A stretch of 64,000 nt of DNA from Acidithiobacillus ferrooxidans ATCC 23270 (lineage in GTDB: Bacteria; Pseudomonadota; Gammaproteobacteria; Acidithiobacillales; Acidithiobacillaceae): the NCBI RefSeq assembly GCF_000021485.1, contig NC_011761.1, forward strand, positions 2,200,001 through 2,264,000, in the 5' to 3' direction. The position numbers and the translations under genes are program-made. The notes beneath the pieces were generated by a model that was not told the DNA's origin, searched no databases, and saw only the letters and a list, made by a program, of their open reading frames with translations. Below, piece by piece: positions 52,632-61,617 of the stretch (the stretch's first letter is position 1; each line of letters opens with the position of its first letter).

Positions 52632-53842
52632 GCAGCGTTACTCCTGTTGGCAAAGAGGGGATGGTGGTGCAGCAAAAAATCCAGGCGTTCACGCAACTCG
52701 GCACGCACCGGGCCGGGCCGGGCCGCATCTTCCAGACTCAGGAACTGCTGACGATAGTCTGGCGCATCCTCATCGTCCAGTTCCCATTCGACCGCCTGGA
52801 GCAATGCTTGCCCGGATGCGGGCAATTCTGCGGGTAACGAGCGACCGCTGAGAATCGCCCAGAGACCGGCCCAGCAGCGCGCCAAAGCAACGGGATGATA
52901 ACCACCCCCGCCCAGGGCCAGCAGACGCGGGCTTTCCGCCGTGATCTGGCGCACGACTTGCCAGAATAAGCCGTTGGAGACCCGAAACTTGCTCAAAGGA
53001 TCCGGTGCGAGGATATCGGTGCCCGCCTGCAGAACGACGACATCTGGGCTGAAACGCTGCAAGACACGAGGCCATAACTCCGCAAAAGCCAGCGCATATT
53101 CACTGTCATTCACCTCTTTGGGCAAAGGCAGATTAACCGCCAGCCCCGGCCAGTCGGTGAGCTTGCCGCCCAGAAAGGGATAGGCGTAGTCCGTATCCAT
53201 GTGCAGGGAGGCCGTCAGCGTGTCCGGATCCTCCACAAAGGCCGCCTCCACCCCGTCACCGTGGTGGGCATCCATGTCCCAGTACAGCACCCGCAGACCG
53301 GCGCGGCGCAGACGCTGAATGGCGAGCACCGGATCGTTGAGGTAGCAGAAGCCGCGCGCCTGACCCGGTGCGGCATGGTGCATTCCGCCCGCGGGGCTGA
53401 AGGCAGTTACGCCTTCTAGCACGGCTTCCGCCGCGAGCACGCTGGAACCGGTAGCCAGGGAGGGCGTGTCGAAAAAACCGGGGAAATAGGGATTCTCCAG
53501 CGTACCCAACTGATAACGCTGACGATCGCTATCCTGTACACCACCACGAAACTGCGCCCGCTCAAAGGCCTGTATGTACTCTTTCGTATGAAAGCCGAAG
53601 AGTTCCCGATGGCTCGCCGGGCGGCCCTGCCGGTATTCTTCCGGCGCCATGGCCCCGTAACTGTTGATGAGGTCCAGGGTCAGGGAGACCCGCGGAATCG
53701 CCAGGGGATGGTTACTCCCATAACTCGCCCGCCGGTAACGCGCCGCCCCGACGAAAACCGCTGGGCGGGTCGCGGCGATCTGTGGGCGCAGCATTCCCCG
53801 CTCGTTCACTCCGCTGGCAACCGTCTGCGCCTCGCCCGTCAC
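52628..53842 (-). CDS. Histone-deacetylase-family protein (AcuC/HDAC-like)
   Basis: GTG 53842 overlaps the cbbO stop (GTGA) and gives 404 residues; ATG 53794 is an alternative start. Motifs: FSPAGGMHHAAPGQARGFCY, VLYWDMDAHHGDGVEAAFVE and VVVLQAGTDILAPDPLSKFR, i.e. the Zn ligands and charge-relay His of class II HDACs. LALGGGGYHP is family-typical. It would remove acetyl or similar groups from lysine or polyamines. Coupling to CbbO suggests an acylation control of the activase target. Confidence 0.88.
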   Translation of the reverse strand: MTGEAQTVASGVNERGMLRPQIAATRPAVFVGAARYRRASYGSNHPLAIPRVSLTLDLINSYGAMAPEEYRQGRPASHRELFGFHTKEYIQAFERAQFRGGVQDSDRQRYQLGTLENPYFPGFFDTPSLATGSSVLAAEAVLEGVTAFSPAGGMHHAAPGQARGFCYLNDPVLAIQRLRRAGLRVLYWDMDAHHGDGVEAAFVEDPDTLTASLHMDTDYAYPFLGGKLTDWPGLAVNLPLPKEVNDSEYALAFAELWPRVLQRFSPDVVVLQAGTDILAPDPLSKFRVSNGLFWQVVRQITAESPRLLALGGGGYHPVALARCWAGLWAILSGRSLPAELPASGQALLQAVEWELDDEDAPDYRQQFLSLEDAARPGPVRAELRERLDFLLHHHPLFANRSNAA

Positions 53843-56334
53843 GCGCTGTGGCCCCGCAGGCGCAGATAGATCTCCGGTAGACGTGCCGGCAGACTGTCGA
53901 GATGGGGCAGCACGAGATAGTGCCCCGGCCCGAAGACCAGCGGCAGATATTCGCCACCACGCGGGTCCAGACTGATACAAAAGGCGTGGATACCCAAGTC
54001 TTGCGCCTCCTTCACCGCCATGCGCGTATCCTCCTGCAAATAGCGGGGGTCACCGCCGTCATCATAATCGGCGGGACGCCCATCCGACAGAATCAGGAGC
54101 AGACGCCGCTGTGCAGGACTCCGCAGCATCAGCCGCGAGCTGTGGCGAATGGCCGCCCCCATGCGTGTCGCCAGCCGCCCGGACAGTCCGCCGAGCAGGG
54201 CCCGCGCCCGCAGATCGAACCTGTCCGCAAAGCGCTTGATGGGATAGAGCAAGACTTCATCATGATACTTGCTGGCGAATCCATAGAGTGCAAAGGGATC
54301 GCCCACCTCCACCAGCGCCTCGCCAAAGAGGAGCATGGCTGCGCGCAGACGATCCACCACCCGCACTCCGGAATCTCCCGCCTCTGCCATGATGGAGGTG
54401 GAGAGATCGGCAAGGAGCAAAACTGCGGTATCCCGTTGCTGCGGACGTCTTTGCTGGTAGACGCTGGCTTTCGGCGAGCGTCCGGCACGCCGTTCCACCA
54501 TAAATTGTACCGCAGCCTCCAGATCCGGCTCGTCGCCCTCGTACTGACGGCGGCGCGTTGCCATCCGGGTCGGTTTCTGTGCCTGCAAGGCCTGCTTCAG
54601 ACGGCGCAGGGTACCATCATATGCGGTAGCGATTTCCATTGCCTTGGCTTCGTCATACTCGCGCAGACTACGCTCATGGACCCGCGCCCAGTCTTCCTTA
54701 TAGCTTTGATGGCGGTAATCCCATTCGCGATAGGCCCAACCGCCCCTGGGCCCTTTGACTCCCCGGCCACGGCCCGTCACCTTCGCGGGCATGGGAATGC
54801 CCACCCCGACCCGCCCGCCGGTACCCTGAATATCCTCTGGGGGAATATCCATATCCGGGTCATTCCCTTCGGCCTGCTGCGGAGACTCCCGAGGTTTTTC
54901 TTCGTGACCTGCGGCACCCAGCCCACCGCCGCCATCCATTTCCGGCGCATCACTGTCGTGTTTCCGGCGCGGATACACCGGCCGTGCGGCATTGGGCGAA
55001 TGGCCGGGCAGATAGGCGCTGGCGCGCTCCGCCAAGGTCAGCGGCGGCAGATCCGTGTTCGCATACCACGTCAATGCCGCACGAAAGGCATCCACTACGC
55101 CGGCCTGAGGCGTGGTCAGCGCAGCGAGTCCGGCAGACAAACGACCAGCGCGCGCGTCTTCCAGCAGTCGCAGCGCCTCCTCATGGTAATATCTGGCGGG
55201 TCCTTCCGGCAGATTGCGGCCACGCGCCGCCCGCACCACCCGCGCCAGATAACCGGGCATTTCCCGCTCCAGCGCCGCATCCACGCGCAAATCTTCACAG
55301 AGGTCAAAAATGAGCTGGAAGCGGATCATGTCCTCCCCAAAGCGCGCAAAGAGCGGCCGCCAGGTTATGCGCTGGTCGGGATCCAGGGGTGGATGCTCCA
55401 TACCGATTTCCGCAAAGAGGGCGCGGATGGCATCCTGCCCGTAGCTGTCGAAGACCAGATGCGCACCGGTGTGGTAGATGGCCAGCAGGGCCTCTTCCCG
55501 GTCGGGCATCACTGCCGGCACAAAAAGGCTGCGCCCGTCGGTCTCGAGAAAGCTGCGCCCGCCCTCCAGACTCCAGCTCCCCTCCTCCAGAGGCAGATGC
55601 AGCCCGGTCCAGGCCTGGAGCAACAATCCGAAAAGCCGCTTATGGGCCCCCATATGAAAGCCGGGCAGGACCTCCAGCAGAAAGCCACGCGCCTCATCGC
55701 TCTCCAGTCGGAACCATGCCTCACCACGCAGCCGCCCCGCCGCCAGCACATCCGCGCCACGCTGCGCCCACTCCGTCACACCATCCAGGCCACAGATGCC
55801 GCGCACCTGGATGGCACCCTCCAGATACGTCCCCAAACCCAGACGGCCCTTGGCCAGGGTGTCGGCGGGCGCCAGCAGCGCCCGCAGCCCCTCCGTACCC
55901 GCGTTGCCAAACAGAATGGCTGCAGGCACCCGGAAATAGGACGCCGCGCTGTCCACATGCCGGTCAATCCACGTCGCCCCCAAATCGAACCAGAGCGCCT
56001 CGCCATCTGCACCCCAGCTCCGGCGCACTGCTCCGGCCTGTTCAAAGAAGCCCACCGCCGCCCGGAACGTGCCACGCTGACTGAGAAAGTGGCGGGCCTG
56101 ATCCAGCCAGGGGTCCAGTCCTCCAAAGGCCTGCGTCAGATCCGCCGTTGCATGGAAAAACGCCTTGCCTGCCTCCCGGTCATAAAAAAACAGGTCACGG
56201 CCGGTCTCCAGATAGCGCAGGGCGGCGGTCTCACCTAGCGATGTGACGGCGGGCAAGGCCGCCCGCGCATCCCGACCAGCCACGAAACTAATGGCCGCCA
56301 GGTGGTCGAGGATATCCTCCGTCGCCGCCGACAT
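53839..56334 (-). CDS. cbbO: CbbO-type von Willebrand factor A protein
   Basis: This 831-residue protein has helical repeats in its N-terminal half. A linker rich in Pro and Gly follows (PPEDIQGTGGRVGVGIPMPA), and the C-terminal VWA domain has the MIDAS site LLLADLSTSIMAEAGDSG (D-x-S-x-S) and LLLILSDGRPADYDDGGDP. CbbO binds RuBisCO through the VWA domain and lets the CbbQ ring remove inhibitory sugar phosphates. NorD-type proteins are similar. No RuBisCO gene lies in the window, so the client is not certain. Confidence 0.82.
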   Translation of the reverse strand: MSAATEDILDHLAAISFVAGRDARAALPAVTSLGETAALRYLETGRDLFFYDREAGKAFFHATADLTQAFGGLDPWLDQARHFLSQRGTFRAAVGFFEQAGAVRRSWGADGEALWFDLGATWIDRHVDSAASYFRVPAAILFGNAGTEGLRALLAPADTLAKGRLGLGTYLEGAIQVRGICGLDGVTEWAQRGADVLAAGRLRGEAWFRLESDEARGFLLEVLPGFHMGAHKRLFGLLLQAWTGLHLPLEEGSWSLEGGRSFLETDGRSLFVPAVMPDREEALLAIYHTGAHLVFDSYGQDAIRALFAEIGMEHPPLDPDQRITWRPLFARFGEDMIRFQLIFDLCEDLRVDAALEREMPGYLARVVRAARGRNLPEGPARYYHEEALRLLEDARAGRLSAGLAALTTPQAGVVDAFRAALTWYANTDLPPLTLAERASAYLPGHSPNAARPVYPRRKHDSDAPEMDGGGGLGAAGHEEKPRESPQQAEGNDPDMDIPPEDIQGTGGRVGVGIPMPAKVTGRGRGVKGPRGGWAYREWDYRHQSYKEDWARVHERSLREYDEAKAMEIATAYDGTLRRLKQALQAQKPTRMATRRRQYEGDEPDLEAAVQFMVERRAGRSPKASVYQQRRPQQRDTAVLLLADLSTSIMAEAGDSGVRVVDRLRAAMLLFGEALVEVGDPFALYGFASKYHDEVLLYPIKRFADRFDLRARALLGGLSGRLATRMGAAIRHSSRLMLRSPAQRRLLLILSDGRPADYDDGGDPRYLQEDTRMAVKEAQDLGIHAFCISLDPRGGEYLPLVFGPGHYLVLPHLDSLPARLPEIYLRLRGHSA

Positions 56335-56343
56335 GGTCGTTCC

Positions 56344-57174
56344 TTAGCCCTGTTCCGGGAAGAAGGTCCGGAAAATCTCCAGCAGCGCCTCGGCCAATTC
56401 CGGATCGTCCGTCTGCGGATGGATGATCGCCACCACACAGGCCTCCAGCGCGTCCAGACCCGCCACCATCAATGCCCCCGCATAGATCAGCGCCCGGGTC
56501 GAGGTGACTTCCTGCAACCCCTGCTCCTTCAGGTTCCGCGCCTTGCCCGCCGCCGCCACCAGTGCCTTCGCCCGGCCCTCATCCACGCCCGCCTCTTTCA
56601 TCACGATACAGGTTTCCACATCGGCTGGCGGATAATTGAAGTTCATGCCGACGAATCGCTGTTTGGTCGACGGCTTGAGATCCTTCAACACCGTCTGATA
56701 GCCGGGATTATAAGAAATCACCAGCATGAAATCGCGGTGCGCCGTGATCTCGATGCCGAGCTTCTCGATGGGCAGATGACGGCGATGGTCGGTCAGCGGA
56801 TGGATGACGACCGTCGTATCGGTACGTGCTTCGACGATCTCGTCCAGGTAGCAGATGGCCCCCTCCCGCACCGCCCTGGTCAGCGGACCGTCCTGCCAGA
56901 CCGTTTCGTTGCCTTCGATCAGAAAGCGACCGATCAGGTCCGAACTGGTCAGATCCTCGTGGCAGGCCACGGTCACCAGCGGCCGCTTCAGGCGCCACGC
57001 CATGTGCTCCAGAAAACGGGTCTTGCCGCAGCCCGTCGGCCCCTTGAGCATGACCGGTAGACGCCGGTCCCAGGCCGCCAGGAACACCCTAACCTCATTT
57101 GCCACCGGCTGATAAAAAGGCTCATCGATGAGCACGCGCAAGCCGTCACTCTCTGCCATTTTCGCCTCACTCAT
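56344..57174 (-). CDS. cbbQ: CbbQ/NorQ-type MoxR AAA+ ATPase
   Basis: ATG 57174 overlaps the upstream stop (ATGA) and gives 276 residues. Walker A is [20 protein letters not shown], Walker [21 protein letters not shown], and sensor/second region [20 protein letters not shown]. It forms a hexamer with CbbO as a RuBisCO activase in Acidithiobacillus. The family cannot be told from NorQ by eye; the partner gene supports CbbQ. Confidence 0.85.
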   Translation of the reverse strand: MSEAKMAESDGLRVLIDEPFYQPVANEVRVFLAAWDRRLPVMLKGPTGCGKTRFLEHMAWRLKRPLVTVACHEDLTSSDLIGRFLIEGNETVWQDGPLTRAVREGAICYLDEIVEARTDTTVVIHPLTDHRRHLPIEKLGIEITAHRDFMLVISYNPGYQTVLKDLKPSTKQRFVGMNFNYPPADVETCIVMKEAGVDEGRAKALVAAAGKARNLKEQGLQEVTSTRALIYAGALMVAGLDALEACVVAIIHPQTDDPELAEALLEIFRTFFPEQG

Positions 57175-57578
57175 ACATCGTCCCCGCTGTTTTGCTCGAC
57201 ATGACTGCGCAGATAAAGGCAGATATGGCGCAGGGTATGGATCACCATGCGCTCCGGCTGTGCGGGCAGCGCGTCGGCACGCCCCGCCTTCAGGCAATTC
57301 TGGTAAAAAACCAATTCACGACAATTATCGCGGATGGTGTTCCAGTGAGGGGCACCCTTCACCAGCGCCTTCCACAATTCCAGCAAATCCGCATCATGGG
57401 CATAAGGCTTGTGCTCCGCAGCCAGCATGATGCGCAGCATGGCGGATGCCTCCGCCACCCCAGCCGCCACCAGTTCCGGCAAGGGCATCCCCGCAGCCTG
57501 CTGCCCCGCCAGGGCGTCAATGCGCCCCTGCGCCCCGTCTAATGCGCTTATCAACCCGTTTGGCTCTGTCATCGTCAC
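57171..57578 (-). CDS. Conserved hypothetical protein heading the cbbQO operon (135 aa)
   Basis: The protein is helical: [20 protein letters not shown], then [20 protein letters not shown] and [20 protein letters not shown]. No family was recognised. The stop overlaps the cbbQ start, so it belongs to the activase operon, possibly as an adaptor or regulator. It is divergent from the gene at 57699. Confidence 0.6.
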   Translation of the reverse strand: MTMTEPNGLISALDGAQGRIDALAGQQAAGMPLPELVAAGVAEASAMLRIMLAAEHKPYAHDADLLELWKALVKGAPHWNTIRDNCRELVFYQNCLKAGRADALPAQPERMVIHTLRHICLYLRSHVEQNSGDDV

Positions 57579-57698
57579 TCCTGCAGGATTTTTCGATCGC
57601 GCCCCGCTACCACTCCGGGCGGTTTTCGTCTAGGATAAAAGAGTTTTAACTGCATGCATGTACAATTCATTTTATAGCGTGATTAAGAAGGGGCTACC

Positions 57699-58022
57699 AT
57701 GAGTACGAATCTGATCAAAATGGTCAAACTCAACAACCTGCAATACAATGCCAACCGCGATCCGCAGGTTTATCGCCGCGTCGCCGGTCATCCTTTCCGG
57801 ATTCAGGCCATGCTCGAAGGCAAGGGAACGGCAAAGATCAGCGTCATCTGCGAAGGCAAGACCATGAAGGAAACCAGCATCGAACTGCCCGGTATTTTCT
57901 CCTACGAAATCACCTTCAAGGACGCCGGCATCCGTATCGCCACCCTGAGCGTCAGCGTTGACGGTCAGAGCGAAAGCCGCGACCTGATGCTCAGCACCGA
58001 AGCCCACGCCAAAGTAGGCTGA
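57699..58022 (+). CDS. Hypothetical protein (107 aa) divergent from cbbQO
   Basis: ATG 57699 follows AGAAGGGG. A possible -10 TACAAT lies about 45 nt upstream. The pattern FRIQAMLEGKGTAKISVICE then LPGIFSYEITFKDAGIRIAT and SVSVDGQSESRD suggests a beta-sandwich domain, reminiscent of SoxZ-type Ig folds, but no motif is decisive. It has no signal peptide. Confidence 0.6.
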   Translation: MSTNLIKMVKLNNLQYNANRDPQVYRRVAGHPFRIQAMLEGKGTAKISVICEGKTMKETSIELPGIFSYEITFKDAGIRIATLSVSVDGQSESRDLMLSTEAHAKVG

Positions 58023-58041
58023 CACTGCGCAGCAGACCATC

Positions 58042-58065
58042 CCCATCGGCGCTTCTGCCGATGGG
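58042..58065. terminator. Hairpin between convergent genes
   Basis: CCCATCGGC-GCTTCT-GCCGATGGG forms a 9-bp GC-rich stem between the stops of the 107-aa gene (58022) and the 126-aa gene (58077). It lacks a clear T-run but is well placed to end both transcripts. Confidence 0.5.
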
Positions 58066-58076
58066 CGGTCTACCCC

Positions 58077-58457
58077 TCACCAGCCAAACTGGGCAAAAAA
58101 TTCCGGCAGACGCTGCAAACCCGTATCCCGGTCAAAAAAGCGATCCGCCCGTGCCGAACGCGCCGCGTCCCGCCGCTCCTGACTTCCACCCAGACAGAAT
58201 ATCGCAATATTCAACTGGTATTCCCGCCGCAAGGTATCGATCAATTCAATGGGGTCCTCGATCCTTGGATCATCATCCAGACTGAGCAGCATGAAACGAT
58301 GCAGCAGCACTTCCTGCCAATCGCCGAGGCCATCCAGGTCCGTAGCCTCCGTCATTCCCCAGCCTTCGGGCGTCGCCGCCACCACGGCCGCCCGTAATTC
58401 GGGATCGCCCGCCATAAGAATAAAGCGCTTGCGCATCCGGTCACTGATACTCGGCAC
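58077..58457 (-). CDS. Conserved hypothetical protein (126 aa) after lipoate ligase
   Basis: GTG 58457 has GGGAGG at 7 nt and is preferred over the longer frame. MPSISDRMRKRFILMAGDPE then WQEVLLHRFMLLSLDDDPRI and LIDTLRREYQLNIAIFCLGG suggests a small alpha/beta protein of receiver-like shape, without a clear phospho-acceptor. It is downstream of the lipoate ligase and probably co-transcribed. Confidence 0.6.
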   Translation of the reverse strand: MPSISDRMRKRFILMAGDPELRAAVVAATPEGWGMTEATDLDGLGDWQEVLLHRFMLLSLDDDPRIEDPIELIDTLRREYQLNIAIFCLGGSQERRDAARSARADRFFDRDTGLQRLPEFFAQFGW

Positions 58458-58509
58458 CAGGCCACCTCCCTTGCATGAATTCAGGATATCCGTAGCAGGC
58501 ACGACGGAT

Positions 58510-59517
58510 TCAATCCGCCCAGACCGCCGTCTCCGATAGTCTTTCGCCCCAGAGCGCGGCCCCGGCGCCGGCCATTTCCCGCAAGCGTTCGTCAAACCTC
58601 TCCGAACCGGGCTGCAGGCCGGTCAGCGTATCCCCCTGCCCTGCCGACCAGGCAGAACCAGCGATGCGCCGAAAGGTGCCGTTTTCCGTCCACACCCGCA
58701 GCCAGTGGCCATCAGGCCAGTGTTGTTCCGTCAGGAAAGCCCCCGCCTTGAGCTTGATCCCGGCACGCACCCGACGACGGACCGGCTGCTCCCAGTCCAC
58801 ATCTTCCAGCTCCACCTGCGTCATGGCACGTCTTTCAGCCTCTGTAGGCCTTGTTACGACAACATCCCAGCCTGCCGCATGGAGCAGCGCCGGGCAGGCA
58901 TCCAGCACCACTTCCGGGCCCACCACGCGGCCCAGCAACCGCGACCAGCTACCTAAGTCCTCCTCCAGCGCCTCCTTCAGCCATGCGCGAAAACCCGCCG
59001 AAGGGGCAGCCACGCAATCCGCAAAAGATGTCCACTGGGCCTCCAGGATAAAGCTGCCACCCAGCACCAGACTATGCCCGATGGAAGCCGCCCCGGTGCC
59101 CCCGATCTTGCGCCCCCGGCACCAGAAGTCCTGCCCACCCCGCACCTCCACCTCCAGGCCAAAATGGGCGTGTACGGCAAGCACCCAGGGGGCAATCCGG
59201 TCAAACAACTCCGGTGCGCGGCGGACTCCCGCCGCGGCGGGGAAAATGAAGAAGTAATTCAGCTGGCCGGGGTCCACCCACACCACGCCACCCCCCAGGG
59301 GCCGCCGCAACACCGGGATGTCCAGTTGCTCGCAAGCCCGCCGGTCCAGTTCCGCGCCCGGCCCCTGGGCGGCGCCCAGACTCAGATGGGCGTCGGACTG
59401 CGCCAGCAACAGAATGGGCATGTCCGGCTCCCCCTGCGCCTCCGCCAAGCCGGCATAAGCGCGATGCAGCGCCTCGGGACCGAGCTTCCCCAGATGGAGC
59501 AGACGAATGGACGCCAC
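58510..59517 (-). CDS. Lipoate-protein ligase family protein
   Basis: GTG 59517 gives 335 residues. The LplA/LipB-fold signature is clear: LDIPVLRRPLGGGVVWVDPG (R-R-x-x-G-G-G) and FWCRGRKIGGTGAASIGHSL (catalytic Lys). A C-terminal accessory domain follows (RRVRAGIKLKAGAFLTEQHW). The single-chain size with both domains resembles sLpl(AB) ligases that attach lipoate precursors to LbpA in sulfur oxidisers. A LipT-like and a LipS-like gene lie 3-5 kb away on the same strand. Confidence 0.82.
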   Translation of the reverse strand: MASIRLLHLGKLGPEALHRAYAGLAEAQGEPDMPILLLAQSDAHLSLGAAQGPGAELDRRACEQLDIPVLRRPLGGGVVWVDPGQLNYFFIFPAAAGVRRAPELFDRIAPWVLAVHAHFGLEVEVRGGQDFWCRGRKIGGTGAASIGHSLVLGGSFILEAQWTSFADCVAAPSAGFRAWLKEALEEDLGSWSRLLGRVVGPEVVLDACPALLHAAGWDVVVTRPTEAERRAMTQVELEDVDWEQPVRRRVRAGIKLKAGAFLTEQHWPDGHWLRVWTENGTFRRIAGSAWSAGQGDTLTGLQPGSERFDERLREMAGAGAALWGERLSETAVWAD

Positions 59518-59521
59518 TTAC

Positions 59522-59935
59522 CTACCCGTTCTGTGAAATTTCGCCCTGCGCTTCCTGATCTTTCGGCCGATAAAAGGATGAGAAATAGAAGTCGCGCTCA
59601 TTGAGGGCCTGGTGCCAGCGCGCCCGCTCTTCCACGCCCGCCTGCATGATCCCAGCCATGGCCATGGACTGCTCGCTGTCGAGAATCAGGATGCCGTCCT
59701 GCAAGTCTTCATCCAGATCAATAAAATGTGCCGCCAATCCCTGCGGCTCCTGGATATGCACCAGAAAAGACTTGCAGGAGGGATCCTCCGGGTCCAGCGG
59801 CGTCATCACCAGCCGCCCCAGATAAGCCATCCGCGCCAGTTGATTGAAACGGGGGATCTCCAGCTTCTTCCCCATCTTGTACTTCTTCAGCTCATTTTTC
59901 AGACTGCTCACATCGGTAATCGGTATCGACTTCAT
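59522..59935 (-). CDS. Conserved hypothetical protein (137 aa)
   Basis: ATG 59935 follows AGGGA. MKSIPITDVSSLKNELKKYK, then FNQLARMAYLGRLVMTPLDP and HIQEPQGLAAHFIDLDEDLQ are reminiscent of a small soluble alpha/beta protein. No family known. It is followed by the ligase gene after 4 nt, so the two form an operon. Confidence 0.6.
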   Translation of the reverse strand: MKSIPITDVSSLKNELKKYKMGKKLEIPRFNQLARMAYLGRLVMTPLDPEDPSCKSFLVHIQEPQGLAAHFIDLDEDLQDGILILDSEQSMAMAGIMQAGVEERARWHQALNERDFYFSSFYRPKDQEAQGEISQNG

Positions 59936-60002
59936 GACAATCCCTAGCAATATGGTCGGCTATATATTCCCCCAAAACCTCATCCCCATGCAAGGCGCCC
60001 AC

Positions 60003-60030
60003 AAAAAAGGGAGACGGTCGCCCGTCTCCC
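60003..60030 (-). terminator. Rho-independent terminator after the FadL-family gene
   Basis: On the minus strand GGGAGACGG-GCGA-CCGTCTCCC is followed by TTTTTT. It lies 32 nt after the stop of the outer-membrane protein gene. Confidence 0.85.
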
Positions 60031-60061
60031 TCATAACCCGAGGAGGGATGTATCAGATATA

Positions 60062-61405
60062 TCAGAAGTCGTAACCGACCTGAATACCGTAGGAGTTTTC
60101 GTACATGGTGGCACTGGCAGGCATAGGACCACCGAAGGGGGAAGAACCGGCCGGACCCGTATTGGTATTGGAGAACTCGTGCATGTAGGCTTCCGTCAGC
60201 TTCCAGCCCATGCCCAGCTTTTGCGTGGCGCCAAAGGTGATGGCATTCTGCACGATGGCCGGGAAGATCAGATTGGAGGCGATGGTGTTGTTGCTGATGG
60301 GATTGGAACCCCAGGTATAACCGGCACGTACCTGCAACCAGTTGTTCACGTCATACTGGGTACCGAAGTTGGCCACCCACTGGTTGCTCCAGTGCATGGG
60401 GAGTGCAATGGAGGACAATCCTCCCACTGCTGCGCCACCCTGATATGCCGTCCATGGTCCAAAAATGGTGAAATTGTTCATGGTATTGTGCCAGTTGATC
60501 CATTGTCCCTCGATGCTGACCAACCACTGCCGGATGGGACGAATCGCGAGACCCAGGGCGATCTGCTGAGGATAGTTGAGGTGCCCACTATACTGGCCAG
60601 GTGCTCCGATCACGCCATTACCCGTCGCCGGGCTCACCTGGTTCTGCAAACCTGCTTGCCAGGTCATGGGGGTGAACAGGATGGGTGATTTATAGGTCGC
60701 ACCCAATGTCACCATGTGATTCACCTTATACAACACGCCCAAGGTCGCGCCGACGCCATAGGCCCAACTCGGGGTGGCCAGATTGAGTCCACCCTGCTGC
60801 GGCATCATTTGCGTTATGGGGCCATTCGGACCAACACCTACGACAACAGGGGCGTTCTGGGAAAATGTTTGCTGAAAAGAACCCTGCTCCGCCGCAATAT
60901 TCAACGATGCGCCGACGGAGAGACGATCATTTGCCTTCCACGCAACGGACGGCGCCATCTGCATGAAGGTGATACTGCTATAGGCCTGCGCGTAACCGGC
61001 GGGACCCAAATTCTGCAGATAATTGACACCCAGACCAGAAGTGCCGTAAACGCCGCCACCGAATACCCAGTTCTTGGCAAAGGCCGGGGCCACCCAGCCG
61101 ATGGCCGGAACACCGTAGACATTGCTATGGCTGCCGATCTCGCCAAAACCCAGATTCGTCTTGCGGACCGGGTTGAAAATCTCCGCCGAGAATGCCGCCT
61201 GCGGCGTCATCAATGCCAATCCGGCCGGGTTGCTCATAGCCGCAGACAAGGGATCATCCGGAGCCGCAACAACGGCGCCCGCCATACCCACGGCATACTG
61301 CCCGATACCGATCAACTGATAACCATCTGTAGCAAACGCACTGGCCGACAGGCCCATCGCCAACGTCGCGCCGACCGCAATCCCTAAGATCCGTGATTTT
61401 TTCAT
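60062..61405 (-). CDS. FadL-family outer-membrane transport protein
   Basis: A signal peptide (GIAVGATLAMGLSASAFA) precedes a 14-strand-like barrel. FadL hallmarks: MAGAVVAAPDDPLSAAMSNP AGLA near residue 40, and NYPQQIALGLAIRPIRQWLV. The C-terminus is GYDF, with terminal Phe. It transports hydrophobic compounds; in Acidithiobacillus such proteins have been linked to elemental sulfur uptake. The gene is monocistronic with its own terminator. Confidence 0.88.
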   Translation of the reverse strand: MKKSRILGIAVGATLAMGLSASAFATDGYQLIGIGQYAVGMAGAVVAAPDDPLSAAMSNPAGLALMTPQAAFSAEIFNPVRKTNLGFGEIGSHSNVYGVPAIGWVAPAFAKNWVFGGGVYGTSGLGVNYLQNLGPAGYAQAYSSITFMQMAPSVAWKANDRLSVGASLNIAAEQGSFQQTFSQNAPVVVGVGPNGPITQMMPQQGGLNLATPSWAYGVGATLGVLYKVNHMVTLGATYKSPILFTPMTWQAGLQNQVSPATGNGVIGAPGQYSGHLNYPQQIALGLAIRPIRQWLVSIEGQWINWHNTMNNFTIFGPWTAYQGGAAVGGLSSIALPMHWSNQWVANFGTQYDVNNWLQVRAGYTWGSNPISNNTIASNLIFPAIVQNAITFGATQKLGMGWKLTEAYMHEFSNTNTGPAGSSPFGGPMPASATMYENSYGIQVGYDF

Positions 61406-61575
61406 GTAATTTCTCCGCCCCTGTTTGTATCGCTGATGACACGTTGATTGTGTCGGAACGGAAACAGTGTTGCAAGATATTGTATCCGTAAATTTTTTAA
61501 TCGGTTTATCAAGCCGTAAAATATTGGTTTATTAGCAACAATAAATATTATTGGAATTTACTGTTGCGTGACTGA

Positions 61576-61602
61576 TAAAAAAAGGGGCCGGAGCCCCTTT
61601 TC
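61576..61602 (-). terminator. Terminator after the LipS-like gene
   Basis: On the minus strand AAGGGGC-TCCG-GCCCC is followed by TTTTTTT. It lies directly after the stop at 61618 and separates this operon from the FadL gene. Confidence 0.8.
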
Positions 61603-61617
61603 CGCACCTCGCCCGTT

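Noticed and set aside
53902-56238. A 778-residue open frame on the plus strand
   Set aside because: It is exactly antisense to cbbO, has no recognisable domain and is His/Gln/Arg-rich. It arises from the high G+C third positions of the real gene.
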